DNA of 64,000 nucleotides from Knoellia koreensis (GCF_013041615.1 NZ_JABEPQ010000002.1:930001-994000); one strand, 5' to 3'. Positions 8,928-17,923 are shown, counted from the first letter of the stretch. Numbers and translations: made by a program. Notes: a model not told the origin generated them from the sequence alone.

Positions 8928-9644
8928 TCACCCCCGCGCCGACGCGCCACCGAAGATCGTGGGGGCCACCGCCGCCGCACGCACCTCGCCGGGGGTCATG
9001 CCCAGCTCGGTACGGCAGGCCGCCGCGAACGCCGACTGACTCCGAAATCCCACCCGGGCCGACGTCACCGCCACCGAGTCCCCAGCGCGCAGGAACGTCA
9101 CCGCCGCAGCGAGGCGCACCTTCGTGCGCCACCGCCGGAACGGCATACCCGTCTCGGCGACGAACGCCCGCTGGAGCGTCTTGGGGCTCACGTGCACCGC
9201 GCACGACCACTCGACCAGGCTCTCCGGACGGCTCGGGTCGCGCAGCAGTGCGAGTGCGACAGCACGCGCGGGTCCCACCAGCGGGACGGGCGCTCGTCCC
9301 TCGTCGCGGAGCAGCACCCCCACCAGCGTGTGCACCCGCGCGTGCGACCTGGTGCGCGCCTCGGCTGAGCCGGCACCCTCCTGGAGCGCCGAACGGACGA
9401 GGCGGTCGAGCACGTCGGTGCGCAGGACGGGGGTCGCGACGTCGACCCAGCCGTCGTGGTCCGCGGCCGCGAACCGCAGTGACAGGACCAGGCTGCCGTC
9501 GTCGACGTGCACGCGGTGGGCCTCGCCAGCTGGCAGCCACAGGGCCCACTGCGCGTCGACCGGGTGACGGTGTCCGTCGGCCTCGATGAGACCACGCCCG
9601 TCAGCGGTCCACGCGAGCTCGTGCTCGGCATGCCTCAGCCACAT
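8928..9644 (-). CDS. AraC-family regulator, likely iron-linked
   Basis: 238-residue regulator: an N-terminal cupin-like sensor (MWLRHAEHELAW through about residue 120) and a C-terminal double helix-turn-helix (VSPKTLQRAFVAETG, then ARVGFRSQSAFAAACRTELGMTP). The start at 9644 is chosen because GGGAGGA lies just upstream; the reading frame continues further but without a matching signal. About 60 bases upstream is a second DtxR-like box. An AraC regulator under DtxR-type control beside iron genes recalls RipA of corynebacteria, which represses iron-using proteins; this role is inference. Confidence 0.83.
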   Translation of the reverse strand: MWLRHAEHELAWTADGRGLIEADGHRHPVDAQWALWLPAGEAHRVHVDDGSLVLSLRFAAADHDGWVDVATPVLRTDVLDRLVRSALQEGAGSAEARTRSHARVHTLVGVLLRDEGRAPVPLVGPARAVALALLRDPSRPESLVEWSCAVHVSPKTLQRAFVAETGMPFRRWRTKVRLAAAVTFLRAGDSVAVTSARVGFRSQSAFAAACRTELGMTPGEVRAAAVAPTIFGGASARG

Positions 9645-9698
9645 GCGTCCTCCCACAGGTGCCGGACGACCCGTGACAGCAGCGGCGGCACCCCCGTC

Positions 9699-9717
9699 GC
9701 TGGCTAGCCTAACCACG
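9699..9717. promoter_or_regulatory. Possible second DtxR-type box
   Basis: The core TAGCCTAACC matches ten consecutive positions of the DtxR consensus, 12 of 19 overall. It lies between the divergent AraC gene and the structured region that follows on the plus strand, so it could control both. Confidence 0.5.
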
Positions 9718-9784
9718 AGCCGACAGCGGGCGCCTCCACCAGGCGCCGCAGTCGGTGCGGGCGTGAGGGGCAGGCAGGGGACGG

Positions 9785-9986
9785 CCCGAAACCGCTTGCC
9801 GGGCTGTGGTCGGAGGGGACACCGCCCGGCAAGCGGGCGCACGCCGCAGCTGCGCAGAAAGTTCGGACTTCCCCTTGCGCTCGAGCCCGACCTGGGTCAA
9901 GATGAGCGGACCTCCTTCGGGAGGCCAGTCTCCTTCGGGAGACAACGAGACCCGGCCAACTCATACTTGGCCGGGTCTCACCTTTT
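9785..9986 (+). ncRNA. Candidate structured non-coding RNA
   Basis: No convincing ORF lies between 9645 and 10077, but the plus strand is densely structured. There is a 13-bp perfect stem (9792-9804 with 9824-9836), a small TCGG-loop hairpin near 9857, two adjacent cUUCGg tetraloop hairpins (9911-9924 and 9928-9943), and finally a strong terminator (9947-9986). It does not look like RNase P RNA, tmRNA or SRP RNA. The next gene is on the opposite strand, so this would be a free-standing RNA. Its promoter may share the iron box at 9699. No expression evidence exists. Confidence 0.45.
9947..9986 (+). terminator. Intrinsic terminator
   Basis: Perfect 13-bp arms GAGACCCGGCCAA and TTGGCCGGGTCTC around a 7-base loop, followed by CCTTTTG. 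It ends the candidate RNA and may also serve the opposing GNAT gene. Confidence 0.8.
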
Positions 9987-10077
9987 GTAACAGGGCGACC
10001 GGGCCCAGCCGGTGACCGACACGCGGCGCGGGCGTGAACAGCGCCCAACGGCTCCTACCCAGTCCTGTGCGCGTCAA

Positions 10078-10629
10078 TCAGGCCGCGACGGCCACCCAGT
10101 ACCGCAGCTTCCCCGAGCGCTCGTCCTCGAACTTGCCGCCATTCGCCTCGATCACCTTGCGCGAACCCACGTTGTCGGTGTCGCACGTGACGAGCACCCG
10201 GTCCAGCGGGTAGTGGGCAGCCACGATGGGCAGCATCGCCGCGAGCATGGCCCTCGCATGACCCCGGCGCCGGTGCTCCGGCGCCACGTCGTAGCCGATG
10301 TGCCCACCAAGCTCGCGTAGCCCGTCGGTCAGTGGATACCTCATCTGGATGCGCCCCAGGTACTCGTTCCCGTCGACCCACCAGAGCGTCCACGACGGCA
10401 CGAAGCCCGTCGGTCTCGGCGTCTCGGGCAGGCGCTCGGCGCGCAACGCGTCGACGTATGCCGCGAAGCCGGGTTGGTCTCGCCAGCGCGGCTCCCACGT
10501 CGCGAGGGCCCGTCCGATCGACGACCGGTCATCCGGGCCGCCTCGGCCCTCGGCGCGGAACCCGTCCATCGCCCGAAGGAACGACTCGTGGAACTGGACA
10601 TCGGGCTCGGCGAGGTGAGCAGGCGGCAT
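10078..10629 (-). CDS. GNAT-family N-acetyltransferase
   Basis: 183-residue acetyltransferase. The acetyl-CoA loop is YDVAPEHRRRGHARAMLAAML (R/Q-x-x-G-x-A type), with the later conserved DTDNVGSRKVIEANGG. No membrane or secretion signal; substrate unknown. ATG 10629 is preceded by GAGG at normal distance; the frame runs on upstream to 10845 across the gabT palindrome, which is unlikely to be coding. The start codon overlaps a copy of the GGCATAC motif. Confidence 0.85.
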   Translation of the reverse strand: MPPAHLAEPDVQFHESFLRAMDGFRAEGRGGPDDRSSIGRALATWEPRWRDQPGFAAYVDALRAERLPETPRPTGFVPSWTLWWVDGNEYLGRIQMRYPLTDGLRELGGHIGYDVAPEHRRRGHARAMLAAMLPIVAAHYPLDRVLVTCDTDNVGSRKVIEANGGKFEDERSGKLRYWVAVAA

Positions 10630-10679
10630 ACCACCATCCTCACAGCGAAAACGGTTGGCCGCCAATGAGTTTGCACCAT

Positions 10680-10731
10680 CGAGTCGAGTGCCTGAGGCCG
10701 GCCTATCGGTAGGTCTCAGGCACTCGACTCG
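10680..10731 (-). terminator. Long palindrome immediately after gabT
   Basis: Perfect 17-bp arms (CGAGTCGAGTGCCTGAG and its complement) around an 18-base centre, starting 3 bases after the gabT stop. Probably a terminator or REP-like element; there is no T-run. Confidence 0.6.
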
Positions 10732-10733
10732 GG

Positions 10734-12065
10734 TCAGACGGTGGCGGCGAAGGCCTCGTCGAGGATGTCGAGCCCCTCGCCGAGCAGCTCGTCCGAGGCC
10801 GACAGCGGCGGCAGGAAGCGGAACACGTTCCCGAACGTGCCGCACGTCAGCGTCACCAAGCCTCGCTCGTGGCAGGCCTTGTTGATTCGGCCGGTGAGCT
10901 CGGGGTCGGGCGTCTTGGCCTCGAGGTCAGACACCAGCTCGACCGCCAGCATCGCGCCGCGGCCGCGGATGTCGCCGATGACGCCGTGCTTGGCGGCCAG
11001 CGCCTCGAGCCGCGGCCGGAACAGCTCCTCGACCCGCCGCGCCCGCCCGCACAGGTCGTCGGCCTTCATCGTCTCGATCGCGGCGAGCGCCGCGGCACAC
11101 GCCACCGGGTTGCCACCGTACGTGCCACCGAGGCCACCGGTGTGGATCGAGTCCATGACGTCCGCGCGGCCCGTGAGCCCGGCGAGCGGCATACCACCCG
11201 CAATGCCCTTGGCCGTCGTCACAAGGTCGGGCACGACGTCCTCGTGGTCGGACGCGAACCAGTCGCCCGTGCGGCAGAAGCCGCTCTGCACCTCGTCGGC
11301 GATGAACAGGATTCCGTGCTCGCGGCACCAGTCGTCGACCAACTTCATGAAGCCCGGCGCCGGCACGATGAACCCGCCCTCACCCTGGATCGGCTCGAGG
11401 ATGACCGCAGCGGTCTCCTCCTCGCCGACCTGCGCGTGGACCAGCGCCACGAACTCCTCGAACGCCTCCTCGGCGCAGTGCTCCGGACCGGTCGGCCAGC
11501 GGTAGGGGTAGGCCATCGGCACGCGGTAGATCTCGGGCGCGAACGGGCCGAACTTCAGCTTGTAGGGGTTGACCTTGGCGGTCAGGCCCATCGTGAGGTT
11601 GGTGCGCCCGTGGTAGGCGTGGTCGAACGCGACGACGCCCTGGCGACCGGTGAAGTGGCGCGCGACCTTGACGGCGTTCTCGACGGCCTCGGAGCCGGAA
11701 TTGAAGAGGGCAGAACGCTTTTCGTGATCTCCAGGGGTGAGCTCGGCCAGCGCCTCGGCGACGAGGACGTACTCCTCGTAGGGGGTCACCATGAAGCAGG
11801 TGTGGGTGAAGTCGGCGACCTGGCGCTGCACCGCCTCGACGACGCGCGGGTTGCCGTTGCCGACCGTGGTCACCGCGATGCCCGAGCCGAAGTCGATGAG
11901 CTGGTTGCCGTCGACGTCGCGGAGTATGCCGCCCGCGGCCTCCTCGACGTAGACCGGCAGTCCCGTGCCCACACCGGCCGACACGGCGGCCAGCTTGCGC
12001 TGCTGGAGGGCCTGCGACCTGGGCCCGGGGATGGAGGTGGCGAGGACGCGCTTCTGCTCGAGCAT
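10734..12065 (-). CDS. gabT: 4-aminobutyrate aminotransferase
   Basis: Class III PLP-dependent aminotransferase of 443 residues. Seen: FNSGSEAVENAVKVAR (PLP phosphate site), HAYHGRTN, EPIQGEGGF, FIADEVQSGFCRTG (PLP-binding Asp), and the Schiff-base Lys in TTAKGIAGGMPLAG. It transfers the amino group of GABA (or similar omega-amino acids) to 2-oxoglutarate. No succinate-semialdehyde dehydrogenase lies nearby. Other omega-amino acid substrates remain possible. Confidence 0.88.
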   Translation of the reverse strand: MLEQKRVLATSIPGPRSQALQQRKLAAVSAGVGTGLPVYVEEAAGGILRDVDGNQLIDFGSGIAVTTVGNGNPRVVEAVQRQVADFTHTCFMVTPYEEYVLVAEALAELTPGDHEKRSALFNSGSEAVENAVKVARHFTGRQGVVAFDHAYHGRTNLTMGLTAKVNPYKLKFGPFAPEIYRVPMAYPYRWPTGPEHCAEEAFEEFVALVHAQVGEEETAAVILEPIQGEGGFIVPAPGFMKLVDDWCREHGILFIADEVQSGFCRTGDWFASDHEDVVPDLVTTAKGIAGGMPLAGLTGRADVMDSIHTGGLGGTYGGNPVACAAALAAIETMKADDLCGRARRVEELFRPRLEALAAKHGVIGDIRGRGAMLAVELVSDLEAKTPDPELTGRINKACHERGLVTLTCGTFGNVFRFLPPLSASDELLGEGLDILDEAFAATV

Positions 12066-12112
12066 GCGCCGAGCATAGGACCGCGTCCGTGCGCGCGACT
12101 ACGGTGGCTGGC

Positions 12113-13084
12113 ATGGCCTCCAAGGCGTCCTCGCCCGCGACCGAGATCGAGGTCGGCGACCGCGACGTGCGGATCAGCAACCCCGACCGCGTCTACTTCC
12201 CGGCCCGCGGCGAGACCAAGCTCGACCTCGTCAACTACTACCTGTCCGTGGGGCCGGGCATCCTCAATGCGCTGCGCGAGCGACCCACCATGCTGCACCG
12301 GTTCCCCAAGGGCATCGGCGGCGGCGACAAGGTGCACCAGAAGCGCATCCCGCAGGGAGCACCGCCGTGGGTCGAGACGGTGCGCCTCACGTTCCCGCGC
12401 TGGAACCGCACCGCCGACGAGCTCTGCCCGACCGAGCTCGCCCAGATCATCTGGGCGGTGCAGATGTCGACTGTCGAGTTCCACCCGTGGAACAGCCGCC
12501 GCGCCGACGTGGAGAAGCCCGACGAGTGGCGCATCGACCTCGACCCGGGGCCGGACTGCCCCTGGTCGCGGGTGCAGCGGGTGGTGCCGGTCGTCCACGA
12601 GGTGCTCGACGAGCTCGGGGCCACCGGGTGGCCGAAGACCAGTGGTGGCAAGGGAATCCACGTCTACGTGCGCATCAAGCCCGAGTGGGGCTTCAAGGAC
12701 GTGCGTCGGGCGGCCCTCGCTTTCGCGCGCGAGGTGGAGCGACGTATGCCGGACGACGTCACCACCACGTGGTGGCGCAAGGACCGCGACCCCGCCGACC
12801 TGTTCATCGACTACAACCAGAACGCGCGAGACCACACTATTGCGGCGGCATACTCCGTGCGCGGCAACCCGATCGGCACGGTCTCGGCCCCCATCAGGTG
12901 GGACGAGGTCGACGACGTCGAGCCCGACGACTTCACCATCGCGACGATGCCGGCGCGCTTCGGCGACCTCGGTGACCTGCACGCCGGCATCGACGACGCG
13001 GTCTTCGAGATCGACCAGCTCGTCGAGTGGGCCGAGCGCGACGAACGCGCGGGCGCGGAGGGCCCGGCCGAGCCCGACGACTGA
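12113..13084 (+). CDS. Stand-alone LigD-type polymerase/primase (PolDom)
   Basis: 323-residue archaeo-eukaryotic-primase-type polymerase as found in LigD. Catalytic DLDPGP supplies two metal-binding Asp residues; SGGKGIHVYV and FIDYNQNAR are family signatures. No ligase or phosphoesterase domain is fused, and no Ku or ligase gene is in the window, so it resembles the free-standing PolD proteins of mycobacteria. Likely roles are gap filling and ribonucleotide insertion during end joining or excision repair. TACGGT begins 13 bases before the ATG, fitting a leaderless start. Confidence 0.88.
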   Translation: MASKASSPATEIEVGDRDVRISNPDRVYFPARGETKLDLVNYYLSVGPGILNALRERPTMLHRFPKGIGGGDKVHQKRIPQGAPPWVETVRLTFPRWNRTADELCPTELAQIIWAVQMSTVEFHPWNSRRADVEKPDEWRIDLDPGPDCPWSRVQRVVPVVHEVLDELGATGWPKTSGGKGIHVYVRIKPEWGFKDVRRAALAFAREVERRMPDDVTTTWWRKDRDPADLFIDYNQNARDHTIAAAYSVRGNPIGTVSAPIRWDEVDDVEPDDFTIATMPARFGDLGDLHAGIDDAVFEIDQLVEWAERDERAGAEGPAEPDD

Positions 13085-13153
13085 CCACCGGCTGACGAGG
13101 CGGAACACGCACGGGCCTTCCTGTTCCGCATCTGCGGCTATATGGTCTCATCC

Positions 13154-13558
13154 ATGCCGCTCATGAGGATCAAGGATGCGGCGGCGTTCCTCGGCGTCAG
13201 CGACGACACCGTCCGCCGCTGGGTCGACAGTGGCGCTCTCGACGACGAGACCGACGACGCCGGTCGCAAGGTCGTCGACAGCTACCGGGTCGCGCTCCTC
13301 GCCCGCGAGCAGGCCCACGCCGTCGCCGACCCGAGCGGTGTCGGTCGCTCCGCCCGCAACCGGTTCGTCGGCCTGGTGACCGACATCAAGCGCGACCCGG
13401 TGATGGCGCAGGTCGAGCTCCAGTGCGGGCCGTTCCGGGTCGTGTCCCTGATGAGCAGCGAGGCCGTGGAGGACCTCGGGCTCGAGCTCGGGTCGGTCGC
13501 CATCGCGGTGGTCAAGTCGACCACTGTGATCGTCGAGACCCCCGGCGGTGCCTCATGA
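13154..13558 (+). CDS. HTH-TOBE regulator of molybdate uptake
   Basis: Starting at ATG 13154 the protein has 134 residues: a MerR/excisionase-like helix-turn-helix (IKDAAAFLGVSDDTVRRWVDSGAL) followed by a TOBE (Mop) domain (SARNRFVGLVTDIKRDPVMA... to the end), which binds molybdate or related oxyanions. It therefore resembles a minimal ModE, and it overlaps modA by ATGA. TATATG at 13139-13144 places transcription close to the chosen ATG; ATG 13142 is an alternative. An inverted repeat (GCGGAACA at 13100-13107, TGTTCCGC at 13122-13129) lies just upstream and may be its operator. Confidence 0.82.
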   Translation: MPLMRIKDAAAFLGVSDDTVRRWVDSGALDDETDDAGRKVVDSYRVALLAREQAHAVADPSGVGRSARNRFVGLVTDIKRDPVMAQVELQCGPFRVVSLMSSEAVEDLGLELGSVAIAVVKSTTVIVETPGGAS

Positions 13559-14373
13559 GGTATGCCGCCCGCGTCCTCGCCGCGGTCGCGGCACCACTGC
13601 TGGCCCTCACCCTCGCCGGGTGCGGGTCGGGTGACGAGTCGCCGCGGGGGGGCGGCTCGTCACCCACCAGCTCCGTGACGGCGGGCGGCGGTGAGCCCAA
13701 GGGCGACCTCACGGTCTTCGCCGCGGCGTCGCTCAAGAAGACGTTCACGCAGATCGGCTCGCGGTTCGAGCAGGACCACCCCGGCACCAAGGTCACCTTC
13801 AACTTCGCCGGCTCCTCCGACCTCGTGGCCCAGCTCCAGCAGGGCGCCCCCGCCGACGTCTTCGCCAGCGCCGACGAGAAGAACATGGCCAAGGCGACGG
13901 GCGACTCGCTCACTGCCGCAGCTCCCGTCGACTTCGCCTCCAACACCCTCGAGATCGCCGTGCCACCAGGCAATCCCGCCAAGATCGCCACCCTCGCCGA
14001 CCTCACCAGACCCGGTGTCAAGGTTGTCGTCTGCGCGCCGGAGGTCCCCTGCGGCTCAGCCGCAACCAAGGTCGAGACCGCCGCCGCGATCGACCTCAAG
14101 CCGGTCAGCGAGGAGCAGAACGTCACCGACGTCCTGGGCAAGGTGATCGCGGGCGAGGCCGACGCGGGCCTCGTCTACGTCACCGACGTCAAGGGCGCGG
14201 GCGACAAGGTCGAGGGCATCGAGTTCCCGCAGTCGTCCGCTGCGGTGAACGTCTACCCCATCGCCACCCTCAAGGGCGCGCAGAACAAGGCCCTCGCCGA
14301 CGCCTTCGTCGCGGCCGTCACCAGCGCCTCGGGCCAGGGGGTCCTCGCCGACGCCGGGTTCGGAAAGCCCTGA
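13555..14373 (+). CDS. modA: Molybdate ABC transporter substrate-binding lipoprotein
   Basis: 272-residue lipoprotein: signal peptide with lipobox LTLAGC (Cys about residue 23), a Ser/Gly-rich linker, then the ModA fold beginning [14 protein letters not shown]. Oxyanion-contact segments include [12 protein letters not shown] and [13 protein letters not shown]. It captures molybdate or tungstate outside the membrane for ModBC. The start overlaps the regulator's stop, and modB follows after 10 bases. Confidence 0.92.
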   Translation: MRYAARVLAAVAAPLLALTLAGCGSGDESPRGGGSSPTSSVTAGGGEPKGDLTVFAAASLKKTFTQIGSRFEQDHPGTKVTFNFAGSSDLVAQLQQGAPADVFASADEKNMAKATGDSLTAAAPVDFASNTLEIAVPPGNPAKIATLADLTRPGVKVVVCAPEVPCGSAATKVETAAAIDLKPVSEEQNVTDVLGKVIAGEADAGLVYVTDVKGAGDKVEGIEFPQSSAAVNVYPIATLKGAQNKALADAFVAAVTSASGQGVLADAGFGKP

Positions 14374-14383
14374 CGGCGCGCCC

Positions 14384-15196
14384 GTGACCCGCAGCACCCG
14401 ACCCGGCCACGCGGCATACCCACGCCTCGGCCTGCCCTCGTGGGTGTTCGTGCCAGCGGCGCTCGGGGCGCTCTTCGTGGTGCTGCCGCTCGTCGCGATG
14501 CTGACCCAGGTCGAGTGGTCGCAGTTCGGTGCGCTCGTCACGTCCGAGTCGTCACGAGCCGCGCTGGCCCTGAGCCTCAAGACCTCGCTGGCCAGCACCG
14601 TGCTGTGCATCGTCTTCGGGGTACCGATGGCGGTGGTGCTGGCGCGCAGCCGGTTTCCGGGGCAGTCGGTGGCGCGCTCGCTGGTGCTGCTGCCGCTCGT
14701 GCTGCCGCCGGTCGTCGGTGGCATCGCGCTGCTCTACACGTTCGGGCGGCGCGGGTTGCTGGGGCACGAGCTCGACGTGCTGGGCCTCCAGGTCGCGTTC
14801 TCCACGGCGGCCGTGGTGATGGCGCAGACGTTCGTGGCGCTGCCGTTCCTCGTGGTCAGCCTCGAGGGGGCGCTGCGCACGGGCGGGCAGCGGTTCGAGG
14901 AGGTCGCGGCGACGCTGGGGGCGCGGCCGACGACGGTCTTCCTGCGGGTGACGCTGCCGCTGGTGCTGCCGGGTCTCGCGTCGGGTGCGGTGCTCGCCTT
15001 TGCGCGGGCGCTCGGTGAGTTCGGGGCGACGATCACCTTCGCCGGGTCGCTCCAGGGCGTCACCCGCACCCTGCCGCTCGAGATCTACCTCCAGCGCGAG
15101 ACCGACCCGCAGGCGGCCGTCGCCCTGTCCTTGGTGCTCGTCGCGGTGGCCACCATCGTCATCACTCTGACCCGACGGTCGCGGACCGCACTGTGA
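14384..15196 (+). CDS. modB: Molybdate ABC transporter permease
   Basis: Inner-membrane permease of 270 residues with about five to six transmembrane helices. The EAA loop that docks onto the ATPase is [33 protein letters not shown] is typical of ModB. GTG start; its stop overlaps modC (GTGA). Confidence 0.92.
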   Translation: MTRSTRPGHAAYPRLGLPSWVFVPAALGALFVVLPLVAMLTQVEWSQFGALVTSESSRAALALSLKTSLASTVLCIVFGVPMAVVLARSRFPGQSVARSLVLLPLVLPPVVGGIALLYTFGRRGLLGHELDVLGLQVAFSTAAVVMAQTFVALPFLVVSLEGALRTGGQRFEEVAATLGARPTTVFLRVTLPLVLPGLASGAVLAFARALGEFGATITFAGSLQGVTRTLPLEIYLQRETDPQAAVALSLVLVAVATIVITLTRRSRTAL

Positions 15197-16239
15197 GCCT
15201 GCACGCCACCCTTCGGGTGCCCGATCGCGACGTCGACGTCGCGGTCGAGGTCCCCACCGGCCGCACGGTCGCCCTTCTCGGCCCCAACGGCGCAGGCAAG
15301 TCGACCACCCTGGCCGCTGTCGCCGGACTCATCCGTCCGGCTGCGGGCGAAGTCCGCTTGGGCGAACGAATCCTGTTCTGCGCCAACGGTTCCTCTCGCT
15401 TCATCCCGCCACACTCTCGAGGCATCGGCCTCCTCGCGCAGGACGCCCGGCTCTTCCCGCACCTGTCCGTGCTCGACAACGTGGCCTTCGGGCCACGCAG
15501 TGCGGGTATGCCGCGCGGTCGCGCCCGCGACCGCGCGCGGCACTGGCTGGCGCAGGTAGACGCCACCGAGCTGGCCGACCGGCGACCGGGCGCACTGTCG
15601 GGGGGTCAGGCCCAAAGGGTGGCAATCGCCCGCGCCCTCGCCACCGAGCCGCACCTGCTGCTGCTCGACGAACCCCTCTCCGCCCTCGACGTCGAGACGG
15701 CGCCCTCGGTCCGCCAGCTGCTGCGTCGCGTGCTGGCCGGTCGCACGACCCTCCTGGTCACGCACGACGTGCTCGACGCCGTGCTGCTCGCCGACGACGT
15801 CGTGGTCCTCGACGGTGGCCGGGTCGTCGAGCAGGGACCGACGAGCCGGGTGCTCACCCATCCCCGGAGCTCCTTCGCGGCGCGGATCGCCGGCCTCAAC
15901 CTGGTGCGAGGCGCGCTCGACGGCGATGTCGTCGTAGGGCCCGAGGGGATGCGGGTGGCCGGGCTCGTCGACGACTCCTCGGTGGAGGGCATGGACGCCG
16001 TCGCGGTCTTCAGCCCCGCGGCGGTTGGCGTCTATCGCGTTGCGCCACAAGGGAGTCCGCGGACCGAAGTGCGTGCCACGGTGACCGACCTCGAACCCCA
16101 CGGGCACCAGGTGCGGGTGCACACGGCATACCTGTCGGCCGACATCACCCCCGCGGCCCTCGCCGACCTGGCCCTCACCCCCGGCGACGAGGTGGTCCTC
16201 ACCGTGAAGGCGAGCGAGGTCGCGATCTACGCCGGCTGA
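15193..16239 (+). CDS. modC: Molybdate ABC transporter ATP-binding protein
   Basis: 348-residue ATPase. Walker [14 protein letters not shown]-loop [13 protein letters not shown], signature [15 protein letters not shown], Walker [14 protein letters not shown]-loop VTHD. The last 70 residues form a TOBE domain ([15 protein letters not shown]) that can bind molybdate and inhibit transport. With modA, modB and the upstream TOBE regulator this is a four-gene molybdenum operon. Molybdenum would feed cofactor synthesis; a moaD gene lies at 60.7 kb. Confidence 0.93.
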   Translation: MSLHATLRVPDRDVDVAVEVPTGRTVALLGPNGAGKSTTLAAVAGLIRPAAGEVRLGERILFCANGSSRFIPPHSRGIGLLAQDARLFPHLSVLDNVAFGPRSAGMPRGRARDRARHWLAQVDATELADRRPGALSGGQAQRVAIARALATEPHLLLLDEPLSALDVETAPSVRQLLRRVLAGRTTLLVTHDVLDAVLLADDVVVLDGGRVVEQGPTSRVLTHPRSSFAARIAGLNLVRGALDGDVVVGPEGMRVAGLVDDSSVEGMDAVAVFSPAAVGVYRVAPQGSPRTEVRATVTDLEPHGHQVRVHTAYLSADITPAALADLALTPGDEVVLTVKASEVAIYAG

Positions 16240-16280
16240 GCGGTGATACTTGTTGCATGGAGGTCGCTCGATGCAGGTGA

Positions 16281-17018
16281 GCCCTGCCCTGCGCGCCTCC
16301 GGACGAGCCCTGGTTGTTCGCGGGTTGGGTCGACCGCCATGGACAACCCGAGGCGGTCGCGCACGGGCTGGACACCCTTCATCGAGCGGATCCGGCCACC
16401 GTGCCCCGGTGGGGGCCCCGGCTCGGGGAGGCGCATCGCCTGGCAGGCGCGCAGCCCAAGCTGCGGCAGATCCTCGAGGCGCTGCCGCAGACGCTGTGCC
16501 ATCACGACGCAGTCGGCGCCAACGTCCTGCGATCTGAGGACCGGACCGTCCTGATCGACTGGGAGTCGGTGGGGCCGGGGCCTGTGGGCGCCGATCTCGC
16601 CTCCCTGCTCTTTGCCTCGGCGCGGCGGGGCGATGCGTCCGCGAGGGTGGTGGCCGCCACCGTGGAGGATGCCTTCGAGGCCTACGTCGAGGGACTTCGG
16701 GTGGAGCGGCCCGCCGTCGACGTGCCGCTGGCTCGGCGGGCCCTGGATGCGGCGATCGCCCTGCGGTGGAAGCTTGCCGCCGATGTTGCTTCGGCCATCG
16801 AGCGCGGTGAGACACCCCGCCGAGGAAGCATGCCGAACGAGTCACCGATGCAGTCCCTCGAGGAGCTCTCGATCCTCGTGCAGGTGCTGCTCGACGCCGC
16901 CCACCGCGCGCTCGAGGAGGAGCGCCGGACCGGGCTCGGAGTCGTGGCCGAGGGGCCTCCGCTCGAGGAGTATCCGGACGGTCCGCACTGCGGGCAGGGG
17001 CGACGCCCAGCCGCCTGA
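16281..17018 (+). pseudogene. N-terminally truncated phosphotransferase (APH fold)
   Basis: The protein retains only the C-lobe of an aminoglycoside-phosphotransferase/choline-kinase-like enzyme: LCHHDAVGANVL is the catalytic HxDxxxxN loop and VLIDWESVGPGP the metal-binding Asp. The N-lobe with the nucleotide-binding Lys is missing, and there is no room for it because modC ends 45 bases upstream and an in-frame stop sits at 16278-16280. The only usual start is TTG 16314, giving 234 residues. Decayed gene is most likely; an active short kinase-like protein cannot be excluded. Confidence 0.6.
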
Positions 17019-17072
17019 CGAGGCACCCTGAGGGCCACAGGCAGCGTCGCCCGACTCGAAGGACTCAAGACC

Positions 17073-17897
17073 ATGAAGCTCACCGGATTCATCACCGACG
17101 GCGAACGGCACATCGGCAGCATCGACGGCGACACGATCCGCGACCTCGGCACCGCGCGCGAGTTCTACGCGGACGTCGTCGCAGGCCTCAAGAAGACCGG
17201 CGGGCAGGAGTATGCCGCGGGCGACGTCGAGCTCGCGCCAGCCGTCCCCGAGACGTCCCGCATCTTCTGCGTGGGCATCAACTACGCCAGCCACGCCGCG
17301 GAGTCCAAGTCACTCGCCGGCCTCGACCAGCCGCCGGCACCGATGATCTTCGGCCGCTGGGAGCAGTCGCTCGTCGTCGACAGCACGCCAGTTCCCTTGC
17401 CTCCCAAGGAGGAGGGCCTCGACTGGGAGGTCGAGCTCGCCGTCGTCATCGGCACCGAGGGTTGGGAGGTCACCCGCGACTCGGCCTACGACCACGTCCT
17501 CGGGTATGCCGCGTTCAACGACCTGAGTGCCCGCACCAAGCAGCTCGAGACCGCGCAGTTCACCCTCGGCAAGAATGCCGACAAGACCGGCCCCATCTCC
17601 CCGGTCGTGACCGCCGACGAGGTCGGCGACATCTCGCGCGGCCTGCGCGTGACCACCGAGGTCAACGGCGAGGTGATGCAGGACGGCAACACCAAGGACC
17701 TCATCAACGACGTGCCGCGGATCATCGAGTACATCACCGACACGGTGACCCTCCTGCCCGGTGACGTCATCGCCACCGGCACACCCGGAGGTGTCGGCGC
17801 CGGTCGCAAGCCCCCGGTCTTCCTCAAGGACGGCGACGAGGTCGTCGTGACGGTGGAATCCGTTGGCTCCGTGCGGAATCCGATCGTCCGCCGATGA
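17073..17897 (+). CDS. Fumarylacetoacetate hydrolase-family protein
   Basis: 274-residue FAH-fold hydrolase/isomerase/decarboxylase. Seen: RIFCVGINYASHAAES, the metal-site segment DWEVELAVVIG (two Glu), GYAAFNDLSAR, and GDVIATGTPGGVG, all family signatures. These enzymes act on 2-keto-enol acids in aromatic or sugar-acid catabolism, or as oxaloacetate decarboxylases; the substrate is unclear. GAAGGA nine bases before the ATG fixes the start. Confidence 0.87.
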   Translation: MKLTGFITDGERHIGSIDGDTIRDLGTAREFYADVVAGLKKTGGQEYAAGDVELAPAVPETSRIFCVGINYASHAAESKSLAGLDQPPAPMIFGRWEQSLVVDSTPVPLPPKEEGLDWEVELAVVIGTEGWEVTRDSAYDHVLGYAAFNDLSARTKQLETAQFTLGKNADKTGPISPVVTADEVGDISRGLRVTTEVNGEVMQDGNTKDLINDVPRIIEYITDTVTLLPGDVIATGTPGGVGAGRKPPVFLKDGDEVVVTVESVGSVRNPIVRR

Positions 17898-17923
17898 GGG
17901 TGCCGCGCCGAGAACGGATGAGC

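Noticed and set aside
9785-9986. RNase P RNA, tmRNA or SRP RNA
   Set aside because: The characteristic conserved blocks of these RNAs are absent and the length is wrong, so I left it as an unassigned candidate.
9586-10048. Small ORFs in the gap between the AraC and GNAT genes
   Set aside because: They run through perfect hairpins and a terminator, lack ribosome sites, and show no protein-like composition.
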